Shown one piece after another: positions 22,641 to 29,546 of a stretch of DNA of 53,675 nt (the first letter of the stretch is position 1; every line of letters starts with the position of its first letter). The notes beneath the pieces were generated by a model. That model made no database searches and was not told the origin of the DNA. It saw nothing but the letters and a program-made list of their open reading frames with translations. Position numbers and translations under genes: made by a program. The stretch is from a virus, in the IMG/VR virus record IMGVR_UViG_3300009180_000052, positions 1 to 53,675 of that record; one strand, given 5' to 3'.

Positions 22641-22749
22641 AGTCAGGTGGCGGAGTGGTAGACGCAACCGTTAACGGATAAGTTCGTGCAGACGTGTACC
22701 TACGGTGTTATATCCTAAACAAATACAGGTTCGATTCCTGTCCTGACTA
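22641..22749 (+). tRNA. tRNA-like gene, probably class II (Leu-like), irregular anticodon region
   Basis: A perfect 7-bp acceptor stem pairs AGTCAGG (22641-22647) with CCTGACT (22742-22748). A D-arm GCG-GAGTGGTAGA-CGC (22650-22665) and a T-arm ACAGG-TTCGATT-CCTGT (22725-22741) are canonical. The 59 nt between D- and T-arms are about 20 longer than in a normal class II tRNA. The only 5-bp anticodon-type pairing (ACCGT 22667-22671 with ACGGT 22702-22706, approximately) encloses a loop of about 30 nt. The G..GAGTGGTAGACGC D-arm is Leu-like and TAA occurs in the loop. It may be an intron-bearing, unusual or decayed tRNA. Confidence 0.6.
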
Positions 22750-22825
22750 CAACCAATTGTTAACTTAGCCTCAGAGTTTAATGATTGGTATAAATAGACT
22801 GAGGCAAACAATAAATTTAAACACT

Positions 22826-23125
22826 ATGGCACAAGATGAAAAAATCTTTGCAGACGGATTCTCATTTAAGAGAAACGAAAAAGCCCCCGACTTTGTAGTT
22901 GGGCGATTATCAATCAAGGCAGAAGATGGAGTAGCCTTCATCAGACAGCACGAGAAAGGTGGGTGGGTTAACCTCAACATTAAGACTGCACGCAGTGGCA
23001 ATCATTACGTTGAGTTGGATACCTACGAGCCAACACAAAGTGGGGCGAAGCCTCAGTCAGAACCTAAACCAAAGGCACAGCCTAAGGTAGAGGATGCCGA
23101 AGATGGCGATGAACTTCCATTTTAG
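22826..23125 (+). CDS. Small single-stranded DNA-binding protein
   Basis: 99 residues from ATG at 22826; the in-frame ATG at 22781 lies too close to the tRNA-like gene. The N-terminal 65 residues (FADGFSFKRNEKAPDFVVGR, then GWVNLNIKTARSGNHYVELD) fit a compact OB-like domain. A Pro/Lys linker leads to the acidic tip DAEDGDELPF, like the DDDIPF tail of SSB proteins that recruits partners. It follows the recombination pair and precedes the primase-helicase. It ends at a strong terminator. Confidence 0.75.
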   Translation: MAQDEKIFADGFSFKRNEKAPDFVVGRLSIKAEDGVAFIRQHEKGGWVNLNIKTARSGNHYVELDTYEPTQSGAKPQSEPKPKAQPKVEDAEDGDELPF

Positions 23126-23153
23126 AATTGACACCCATTTAGAAACAAGGATT

Positions 23154-23180
23154 GGGGGAGTGAAAACTTCCCCTTTTTTT
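23154..23180 (+). terminator. Intrinsic terminator of the recombination operon
   Basis: GGGGGAGT-GAAA-ACTTCCCC, an 8-bp stem (one G-U) with a GNRA tetraloop, followed by TTTTTTT. It lies 29 nt after the SSB-like gene. Confidence 0.9.
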
Positions 23181-23200
23181 GCCCCTAATCCGTGACGAAA

Positions 23201-23350
23201 ATGTCGATGTGTTTTCCCTATATTCTCTATAGGGGTTTTTATATTCTTTATTATTTTTTTAAATTAATAATTGAACTTAAAATCGACATAATCGACATAA
23301 GTATTAGTAATCAGATAGTTAGATAGTTTAAAACGACATAAAACCGACAT
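23201..23350. repeat. Array B of CGACAT/ATGTCG repeats with hairpin (candidate origin or operator)
   Basis: Copies are ATGTCG at 23201 and CGACAT at 23284, 23293, 23334 and 23345, the last 3 nt before the primase-helicase ATG. Pair spacings of 9 and 11 nt equal those in array A. A hairpin CCCTATA-TTCTC-TATAGGG (23216-23234) with a T5 run, and an AT-rich tract of about 50 nt, precede the pairs. No gene fits this gap. Confidence 0.75.
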
Positions 23351-23353
23351 AAG

Positions 23354-25777
23354 ATGGTACATAATGTGACGATATTCCAAAATATTAGAGACACTGACAC
23401 TCCATTCTTCCGAGACGTACACGTTATACTCGAGAGAATCAAGGAGGGAGCCGGTGCTACTAAGGACTTGGTGAAAAGAATAAGGTTGGAGAAGAGTAAA
23501 CCTGAGAGACAAGAATTAAAGAAAGGACTTCCGGCAATATGTTTCAGTGGTACATTTAATAAAAGAACAGACGTATCCATAATACAGCATTCAGGATTGA
23601 TATGTTTAGACTTCGATGGCTATACCAAGCAGAAAGAGTTATTGCACGACAAGGAGAACTTATCAAAGAACAAGTATGTGTTCTCAGTATTCATTTCCCC
23701 TTCGGGTAATGGTTTAAAAGTGTTGGTCAAGATTCCGGCAGATGCAGAGAATCACACGATGTACTTCAATAGCTTAGAAAAGTACTTTAATTCGGCTTAT
23801 TTCGACAAGACGAGCAAGAACCTCAGCCGAGTATGTTACGAGTCGTATGACCCTCTAATTGCGATTAATGAGAATAGCAGTATTTGGGATGTTATCGAGG
23901 AGCCTGAGTACACTGAGGTGAGTAGAACAAGAGACAAGGCAACCATACCCATCACGGATGAGAATAAGATTGTGGAGATACTTGTAAAGTGGTGGGAGAA
24001 AAAGTATCCTATGCACGAGGGACAACGTAATCAGAATACGTATGTGCTTGCGATGGCATTTAATGACTTCGGTATAAACAAGAGCCTTGCATCTTACGTT
24101 ATTAATCAGTTTGCTACGGAGGACTTTACACTAAGAGAGATTGGTGTAACCATTGACTCTGCATATAGGCATACAACAAACTTTGGTACTAAGTACTACG
24201 AGGATGAGGAGCGTATTAATACCATTAAAGCAAAGCTGAGGAGAGGTGTATCAAAAAAAGAAATTCGCATCCAATTGCAAGACTCCAACTTGGAGAGCGA
24301 GACTATTGAATCGGTGCTTAATAAGGTAGAGGAAGAGAATGAGATGCAAACCTTTTGGGACAGAAACGATAGAGGAGTTATAAAGGTGGTACACATACAG
24401 CTAAAGCAGTTTTTAGAAGACAATGGCTTTTACAAGTATTGCCCTGAGGGTGGTAAGAACTACATCTTTGTGAAGGTGACTAATAATTTAATTGACCACA
24501 CGTCTGACAAAGAGATTAAAGACTTTGTGCTTACGCACTTGTTGGAGTTAGATGACATTGGTGTATATAATTACTTCGCTGACAACACAAGATTTTTTAG
24601 AGAAGAGTTCTTGTCAATGCTGTCAACGATTGAGATTTATTTTATTGCTGATAGCAAGTACGCATCATACTTGTACTACAAGAATTGTGCTGTGAAGATT
24701 ACCAAGGATGGGGTAACAACGCTTGACTACTTGGACTTGGGAGGATACGTGTGGAAAGACCACGTGATAGATAGGAACTTTAACATTTGTAGTGTGACTG
24801 AGAGGTGTGACTTCAAAAAGTTTGTTAACAATATCAATGGAGGAGATGAGCCTCGAGTTAAAACAATGGAGAGTACGCTTGGATTTTTAATGCACGGGTA
24901 CAAGAACCTATCATTTTGTCCGGCTGTGATTCTGAACGATGAGGTAATTAGCGACAATCCTGAGGGTGGAACGGGTAAGGGACTACTTATGAACGCACTT
25001 AGTAAGATGAAGAAATTGGTTGTAATCGATGGCAAGTCATTTGCTTTTGAGCGTAGCTTCGCTTATCAGTTGGTGTCAGCAGATACGCAGATACTTTGCT
25101 TCGATGATGTGAGAAAACATTTTGACTTTGAGCGTTTGTTTTCTGCAGTTACTGAGGGGTTAACTTTAGAGAAAAAGAATAAGGATGCAATAAAAATTCC
25201 ATTTAGTCGTTCTCCTAAGATTGCTATTACAACGAACTATGCAATTAAGGGTGCCGGCAATTCATTTGCAAGAAGAAAGTGGGAGTTGGAGTTGCATCAG
25301 TATTATACCAAAGAGTTTACGCCACTTGATGAGTTTGGTAAGTTGATGTTTGGCGATTGGAACGATGAAGATTGGTGTGAGTTTGATAACTATATGATTG
25401 GTTGTTTAACGAACTATATCAAGACCGGACTTGTCAAGAGTAAGTTTGTGAACTTAAAGATTCGTCAGTTGTCAGCAGAGACTTGCCACGAGTTTATTGA
25501 GTGGTGTGGACTTGTTGATACGCATCAGAACAGAGAGGTGATGTTACAGACTGACACGAGACTTTATAAAAACGAGTTGTACTCAAACTTTGTGGATGAG
25601 TATCCTGACTACGGACCTCGAGGTAGGATGAGCGTGAGTCGAACCAAGTTCTATAAGTGGTTGATGGCTTATGGCGTTTACAAGGAGGGAGTGATGCCAC
25701 AGGAGGATAGAGACCAACAGGGTAGATGGATAATTATTAAAAGCAAACCTGAGGGGCTTGAAGAAGCACCTTTTTAA
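23354..25777 (+). CDS. Primase-helicase (VirE/BT4734-like N-terminus, SF3-type helicase)
   Basis: 807 residues. The N-terminal 200 residues have GLICLDFDGYTKQ and FISPSGNGLKVLVKI, the BT4734/VirE N-terminal family, an archaeo-eukaryotic primase-like domain common in Bacteroidota elements. A helical linker follows (about 200-330). The C-terminal AAA+ helicase has Walker A NPEGGTGKGLL (about 535), Walker B ILCFDDV (about 580) and sensor KIAITTNYAIKGAG (about 620), the DUF5906/SF3 pattern. It should unwind and prime at the phage origin. The gene begins 3 nt after the last CGACAT of array B, so initiator binding there would also block its expression. Confidence 0.88.
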   Translation: MVHNVTIFQNIRDTDTPFFRDVHVILERIKEGAGATKDLVKRIRLEKSKPERQELKKGLPAICFSGTFNKRTDVSIIQHSGLICLDFDGYTKQKELLHDKENLSKNKYVFSVFISPSGNGLKVLVKIPADAENHTMYFNSLEKYFNSAYFDKTSKNLSRVCYESYDPLIAINENSSIWDVIEEPEYTEVSRTRDKATIPITDENKIVEILVKWWEKKYPMHEGQRNQNTYVLAMAFNDFGINKSLASYVINQFATEDFTLREIGVTIDSAYRHTTNFGTKYYEDEERINTIKAKLRRGVSKKEIRIQLQDSNLESETIESVLNKVEEENEMQTFWDRNDRGVIKVVHIQLKQFLEDNGFYKYCPEGGKNYIFVKVTNNLIDHTSDKEIKDFVLTHLLELDDIGVYNYFADNTRFFREEFLSMLSTIEIYFIADSKYASYLYYKNCAVKITKDGVTTLDYLDLGGYVWKDHVIDRNFNICSVTERCDFKKFVNNINGGDEPRVKTMESTLGFLMHGYKNLSFCPAVILNDEVISDNPEGGTGKGLLMNALSKMKKLVVIDGKSFAFERSFAYQLVSADTQILCFDDVRKHFDFERLFSAVTEGLTLEKKNKDAIKIPFSRSPKIAITTNYAIKGAGNSFARRKWELELHQYYTKEFTPLDEFGKLMFGDWNDEDWCEFDNYMIGCLTNYIKTGLVKSKFVNLKIRQLSAETCHEFIEWCGLVDTHQNREVMLQTDTRLYKNELYSNFVDEYPDYGPRGRMSVSRTKFYKWLMAYGVYKEGVMPQEDRDQQGRWIIIKSKPEGLEEAPF

Positions 25778-25788
25778 ATTAAATCAAT

Positions 25789-25926
25789 ATGAAAAACTTT
25801 ATTAAAAAATTAAGATGTAAATTATTTCACAAGCATTATTGGGTATATAACAGGAATCCTTGGGGACAAAGATTCTATCATTGTTCAAAATGTGACCAAG
25901 CATTTATAATAAAGTCTAAAAAATAA
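25789..25926 (+). CDS. Small zinc-finger-like protein, 45 residues
   Basis: ATG at 25789 (leader AAATCAATATG), TAA at 25924. Basic; the ligand pattern is CKLFHKHYW then YHCSKCDQAF, a possible zinc knuckle. It lies between the primase-helicase and a set of small helical proteins. The function is unknown. Confidence 0.6.
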   Translation: MKNFIKKLRCKLFHKHYWVYNRNPWGQRFYHCSKCDQAFIIKSKK

Positions 25927-25929
25927 ACT

Positions 25930-26163
25930 ATGAGAACAGCAATGCAAGAAGTCTTGTTATTGGTAGAACAAATGTACAAAGACGCCAAATCAATAATGGT
26001 TGAATCTGCAATGAATGATGTAATAAACATAATAACGCAGGAAGGATTGCCAAAAGAAAAAGAGCAGATAATGAATGCTTTTAGTAGAGGCTTAGGTACA
26101 GAATTAAGTGATTGGGAAAATTCACAACAATATTATGATAGAACCTATAACCAAAACAAATAA
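25930..26163 (+). CDS. Small helical protein of the MKTAMQ...YNQNK group, member 1
   Basis: 77 residues. It starts MRTAMQEVLLLVEQMYKDAK, contains PKEKEQIMNAFSRG and ends in YYDRTYNQNK. Proteins of this plan (TAMQ start, EKEQI core, YNxTY end) are common in Bacteroidota phages and appear in multiple copies. The function is unknown. Its 3' end carries the first copy of the 22-nt gene-junction repeat. Confidence 0.65.
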   Translation: MRTAMQEVLLLVEQMYKDAKSIMVESAMNDVINIITQEGLPKEKEQIMNAFSRGLGTELSDWENSQQYYDRTYNQNK

Positions 26164-26166
26164 CTT

Positions 26167-26532
26167 ATGAAAACAGCAATGCAACTAATGTTAGAAGATT
26201 TAGAATTAAGATATAAAGTACTATCTAATGCAGAAATGCTACAAGCGTGTGGTGCAATAGAAGGAACTATTGACTATGCTAAATCTTTAATTATAAAAGA
26301 AAAAGAGCAGATAATAGATGCTATGGAAAAAACTGCAATGTATGTATCAGCGGCTTCATTAGATAAAGAAATAGGTAAAATGAATTTTGAAGATTTTTAC
26401 AACCAAACCTATAACCAAAAAATACCTGAACTTTTATATAAAGATGGTACTCCAATGAGAAAGGTTAAGCTAGGTAAAGAAGCTGAAGAATTACTAGATG
26501 AAGCAACTAAAAGATTTAACCAAAACAAATAA
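26167..26532 (+). CDS. Small helical protein of the MKTAMQ...YNQNK group, member 2
   Basis: 121 residues. It begins MKTAMQLMLEDLELRYKVLS and contains IKEKEQIIDAMEKTAMY and FYNQTYNQK. A 40-residue extension (YKDGTPMRKVKLGKEAEELL) ends again in FNQNK. The first 80 residues parallel member 1; the extension may be a second fused unit. Helical, no membrane segment. The function is unknown. Confidence 0.65.
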   Translation: MKTAMQLMLEDLELRYKVLSNAEMLQACGAIEGTIDYAKSLIIKEKEQIIDAMEKTAMYVSAASLDKEIGKMNFEDFYNQTYNQKIPELLYKDGTPMRKVKLGKEAEELLDEATKRFNQNK

Positions 26533-26535
26533 CCT

Positions 26536-26772
26536 ATGAAACAATGTACAGAAGAACAAGTAAATCGCTTAAAATATTGGAAGAACAATGCTGAAGAGGA
26601 TTATCTAACAACACCAATTAGTGTGTTAAAATATATTTCTGAACTTGAAAAATTAACACCAATAGAACTACCAAGTGATGAGGAGATAAGAATACAATTA
26701 CAATTCGCAACTAATGATTTTTATTGGGGTGCTAAATGGATGAAACAACATATACTTAACCAAAACAAATAA
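26536..26772 (+). CDS. Small helical protein ending in NQNK, member 3
   Basis: 78 residues (EEQVNRLKYWKNNAEEDYLT, then FATNDFYWGAKWMKQHILNQ). It lacks the TAMQ start but shares the NQNK end through the DNA repeat. FYWGAKWMKQHI resembles an ExxFxxGAKWMKxHI motif frequent in phage hypothetical proteins. It directly precedes the SF2 helicase. The function is unknown. Confidence 0.6.
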   Translation: MKQCTEEQVNRLKYWKNNAEEDYLTTPISVLKYISELEKLTPIELPSDEEIRIQLQFATNDFYWGAKWMKQHILNQNK

Positions 26773-26775
26773 CCT

Positions 26776-28227
26776 ATGATACAACGTACTTCAGGATATG
26801 ACAACAAAGCAATGTGGGAATACTGCGAGACGCTTAAGAATGTTGTGACCCAAACCAAAGAGGTAAAGTCAGGCAGAGGTAAAGCTGTAGAGATTAGAAA
26901 AGTTTTAAAGTATAATACTGATATGCAAACAATAGCAAACATCATTGATAGTGCAAAGCATTATAGAGAGTCGTATGAGGCAGAGGAGAAGGGTAAGGTA
27001 ATACTTAGGGACTATCAGGTTGATATTGTCAACAAGGGGTATAAGATAATCAGCCAATATAGATTCTTATACCTTGCTATGGAGGTGCGTACCGGTAAGA
27101 CGCTAACAAGTCTTGCTATAGCAAAGCTATGCGGAGTAAAGAATGTTTTGTTTATAACAAAAAAGAAAGCAATTAGTTCAATTGAAGCCGACTACACTGC
27201 GTTAGACACTAACTACTCCCTATGTGTTATCAACTATGAAAGCCTACACCTCGTTATGAGCGACAAAAAGTGGGATATGGTTATCTGCGATGAGGCTCAT
27301 AGTATGGGAGCATTTCCTAAACCAAGTCAAAGAAGTATATTGGTAAGAGAAGTTTTAAGAAGATGTCAGCCATTGGTGATTTTATTATCAGGGACACCAA
27401 CACCCGAGTCGTACTCACAGATGTACCATCAAGTGTATGGTATTTACTCAAATCCGTTTAGGGAGTTCCAAAACTTTTATAGCTTTTGTAAAATGTATGT
27501 CAATGTAAAGCAACGAAAGATTAATGGGTTATTTATAAATGATTATGGTGGTGGATTGGATACCATACTTAAAGCGATGGAGCCATACACGATTAACTAC
27601 ACGCAGGCAGAGGCAGGGTTTAAGGCAGAGACCAACGAAGACATACTCGAGGTTGAGATGAGTGAGTTGACTTATAAGATTATAAAAAAATTAAAGAAAG
27701 ATTTAGTTGTAGAAGGAAAAGAAAATATAATTTTAGCAGACACTCCTGTTAAGTTGATGATGAAAGTGCATCAGTTGTGCTCAGGAACAATTAAATTTGA
27801 GAATGGAGAGTCGATGATACTCGACTTGACTAAGGCTGAATTTATAAAGAAAAGGTTTAAAGGGTGCAAGATTGGAATCTTTTATAAGTTTAAGGAAGAG
27901 TATAACGCACTTAAAAAAGTATTCGGTGACGACTTAACTTCTGAGTTAAGTGTCTTCGAAGACACTGACAAGAGCATAGCATTGCAGATTGTAAGTGGAC
28001 GTGAGGGGATTAGTTTGAGGCAAGCTAAGTACTTGGTTTACTACAACATTGACTTTAGTGCTACGAGTTATTGGCAGAGCAAAGACCGGATGACTACAAA
28101 GGAGAGGCTTGAGAATCAAGTGTATTGGATTTTCTCGAAGGGTGGCATTGAACACGACATCTACAAGGCTGTCACAAAGAAGAAAGACTATACAATTAAC
28201 CACTTTAAGCAAGATTTTTATCTATGA
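26776..28227 (+). CDS. SF2 DNA helicase/ATPase (SNF2-like)
   Basis: 483 residues. Motifs in order: Q-like LRDYQVDIV, Walker A MEVRTGKTLTSL (about residue 100), motif Ia VLFITKKKA, Walker B VICDEAHSMG (DEAH), motif III ILLSGTPTPES, motif V IVSGREGISLRQAKYLV and motif VI SYWQSKDRMTTKER. The last two are the SNF2/UvsW-like arrangement. It may remodel forks or recombination intermediates together with the nearby nucleases. Palindrome copy 7 lies inside the gene. Its stop overlaps the next start (TATGA). Confidence 0.88.
   Translation: MIQRTSGYDNKAMWEYCETLKNVVTQTKEVKSGRGKAVEIRKVLKYNTDMQTIANIIDSAKHYRESYEAEEKGKVILRDYQVDIVNKGYKIISQYRFLYLAMEVRTGKTLTSLAIAKLCGVKNVLFITKKKAISSIEADYTALDTNYSLCVINYESLHLVMSDKKWDMVICDEAHSMGAFPKPSQRSILVREVLRRCQPLVILLSGTPTPESYSQMYHQVYGIYSNPFREFQNFYSFCKMYVNVKQRKINGLFINDYGGGLDTILKAMEPYTINYTQAEAGFKAETNEDILEVEMSELTYKIIKKLKKDLVVEGKENIILADTPVKLMMKVHQLCSGTIKFENGESMILDLTKAEFIKKRFKGCKIGIFYKFKEEYNALKKVFGDDLTSELSVFEDTDKSIALQIVSGREGISLRQAKYLVYYNIDFSATSYWQSKDRMTTKERLENQVYWIFSKGGIEHDIYKAVTKKKDYTINHFKQDFYL
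27950..27965. repeat. 16-nt palindrome GTGTCTTYRAAGACAC, copy 7 (inside the SF2 helicase)
   Basis: GTGTCTTCGAAGACAC, a perfect palindrome. It encodes VFEDT, the same peptide as the groEL copy, although the proteins are unrelated. Confidence 0.88.
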
Positions 28228-28349
28228 CACCAATAGAGGAAATATTTAAAGCATTAGAAACACTCAATCAAAATGACTTTATTGATTGGTTATTAATAAA
28301 CAAACAAGCACTAATTGAAAGAGCAACAAATACAATCAAAGAAGATTAA
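28224..28349 (+). CDS. Small protein, 41 residues, unknown
   Basis: ATG at 28224 overlaps the helicase stop; TAA at 28347. The product (MTPIEEIFKALETLNQNDFI, then DWLLINKQALIERA) is helical. It overlaps the VRR-NUC gene by 35 nt. Coding is supported by stop-start overlap. The function is unknown. Confidence 0.55.
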   Translation: MTPIEEIFKALETLNQNDFIDWLLINKQALIERATNTIKED

Positions 28350-28629
28350 AGAGTTAGAGGCTCAGGGCTATTACGTCATCAAACTTACAATGACAAACAA
28401 GAATGGAATACCGGACTTGCTTGCCATACCAAGGAATAGTGACGTGATATTTATTGAGGTCAAGGCAACGAATGGTAAGCTATCTAAGTTGCAAGAGTAC
28501 CGGTTAAAAGAACTACAAAACCACGGAGTAAAAGTGGAAGTATTTAAAGGAGAAGAAATCAAATCAAATGACAAAGAAAAAAGAAAAGTGGTACAAAGGA
28601 AAAGGGGCGATGCAGTTATTCAAAAATGA
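28315..28629 (+). CDS. VRR-NUC domain nuclease
   Basis: 104 residues. GIPDLLAIPRNSDVIFIEVK followed by ATNGKLSKLQEYRLKEL is the VRR-NUC catalytic core: Asp of PDL, then ExK in EVK, then GxLSxxQ. The first codon is TTG at 28315, with no ATG nearby in frame that keeps the fold, and it overlaps the preceding gene. Such small nucleases act as Holliday-junction or flap nucleases in phages. The C-terminal tail is basic. Confidence 0.82.
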   Translation: MKEQQIQSKKIKELEAQGYYVIKLTMTNKNGIPDLLAIPRNSDVIFIEVKATNGKLSKLQEYRLKELQNHGVKVEVFKGEEIKSNDKEKRKVVQRKRGDAVIQK

Positions 28630-28771
28630 GAACTTAATTAGAGAATATCGTTACACTGATACATATGACAGGAAAAGGATGTATAAAATATGGATGTCTG
28701 AAATTAAACCAAATGGGATAGACTGCTATGAATTAATCATCAAACCTAATATAGATGTAGATATTGACTAA
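28568..28771 (+). CDS. Small protein, unknown
   Basis: 67 residues, basic N-terminus (MTKKKEKWYKGKGAMQLFKN) and beta-rich rest (MYKIWMSEIKPNGIDCYELI). The start follows AAATCAAATCAAATG and overlaps the nuclease gene by 62 nt. The leader supports the start. The function is unknown. Confidence 0.55.
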   Translation: MTKKKEKWYKGKGAMQLFKNENLIREYRYTDTYDRKRMYKIWMSEIKPNGIDCYELIIKPNIDVDID

Positions 28772-28789
28772 AAATACTAATTTTGGAAT

Positions 28790-28984
28790 ATGGAAGACAA
28801 TGTTAATAGCGAAAATTCACGGGCACAACGTATCTGCTTTAGGGTACTTGAGCAACATTCGCTGTTGAATAACATATACGAAAATTTAGTAGATAGAGAG
28901 TTTTTATCTGCGGATAAAGATATTAGAAAATTAATCATAGACCTTAGACTAATATTAAAATCAATGGAAGATGATGACTTTTGA
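28790..28984 (+). CDS. Small helical acidic protein, unknown
   Basis: 64 residues, helical (SRAQRICFRVLEQHSLLNNI, then DIRKLIIDLRLILKSMEDDD). Overlaps the next gene by 14 nt. No family recognised. Confidence 0.55.
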   Translation: MEDNVNSENSRAQRICFRVLEQHSLLNNIYENLVDREFLSADKDIRKLIIDLRLILKSMEDDDF

Positions 28985-29387
28985 AACGGAGACAGACTTA
29001 ATCAGGGAGAAAAAAGCAATTGAACTATTCGTCAGCATCTTTGGAGGTTCATTTAAAAAACTAGACCCACAGGACATAGACTACAAGGTCTTTGATAAAG
29101 AGAAGAATCTAATAGCCTACGCAGAGGTTAAGGGTCGTATCCGTACAATGCACAACGCATACCCGCTTCCACTATCAGCAAGAAAGTTAGTTAAACTTAT
29201 AGACAAAAGAATTATGCCCGTACTTATATGGGCGTGTGAAGATGGTATCATCTACGGTAAAGCCAATAAATTACAAGGAGAGATTAAGTGGGGAGGGAGA
29301 CCTCCCCGTGAAAACTCATTCTCGGACTTAGAGATGATGGTGTACTATGATAAGCAAAAAGAACTTAAGTATGTTAGGTTCGTTTAG
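28971..29387 (+). CDS. PDDEXK-like nuclease
   Basis: 138 residues. DIDYKVFDKEKNLIAYAEVK has the D...ExK arrangement of PDDEXK nucleases. The rest (MPVLIWACEDGIIYGKANKL) resembles restriction-endonuclease-like proteins of unknown specificity. The start could also be the second Met at 28974. It is the last early gene and overlaps the convergent gene at 29374-29535 by 14 nt. Together with the exonuclease and VRR-NUC it makes three nucleases in this region. Confidence 0.65.
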   Translation: MMTFETETDLIREKKAIELFVSIFGGSFKKLDPQDIDYKVFDKEKNLIAYAEVKGRIRTMHNAYPLPLSARKLVKLIDKRIMPVLIWACEDGIIYGKANKLQGEIKWGGRPPRENSFSDLEMMVYYDKQKELKYVRFV

Positions 29388-29535
29388 CTTCTTTTTTCTT
29401 TATAATCTTTTCTTGCTTTAGCATTGCAGCAGTTGGCTTCTTTCCACTACCTGCATTAGCACGGATGTTATCCCACAAACCACGCTTTGATGTAGAGCCA
29501 TCGGCTCTCTTAATCATTTTTAAACCTTCTTTCAT
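29374..29535 (-). CDS. Small basic protein, GLWDNIRANAGSGKKPT type
   Basis: 53 residues, ATG at 29535, stop at 29374. MIKRADGSTSKRGLWDNIRA then GSGKKPTAAMLKQEKIIKK matches a recurring basic phage peptide (GLWxNI...GSGKKPTxxMLxQEKKI) found among late genes. Very basic, possibly packaged or DNA-binding. It is the last gene of the right-hand late unit. Confidence 0.7.
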   Translation of the reverse strand: MKEGLKMIKRADGSTSKRGLWDNIRANAGSGKKPTAAMLKQEKIIKKKEAKRT

Positions 29536-29546
29536 ACAATTTATAT

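Larger units (their letters stand above)
26149..26779 (+). repeat. Three direct repeats spanning successive stop-start junctions
   Basis: A 22-nt repeat, AACCAAAACAAATAAC followed by YTATGA, occurs at 26149-26170, 26518-26539 and 26758-26779. Each copy encodes NQNK, the stop codon and the next ATG. A partial copy lies at about 26408-26422. The exact DNA conservation across unrelated gene ends suggests a module boundary used for duplication, deletion or exchange of small genes. Confidence 0.8.
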
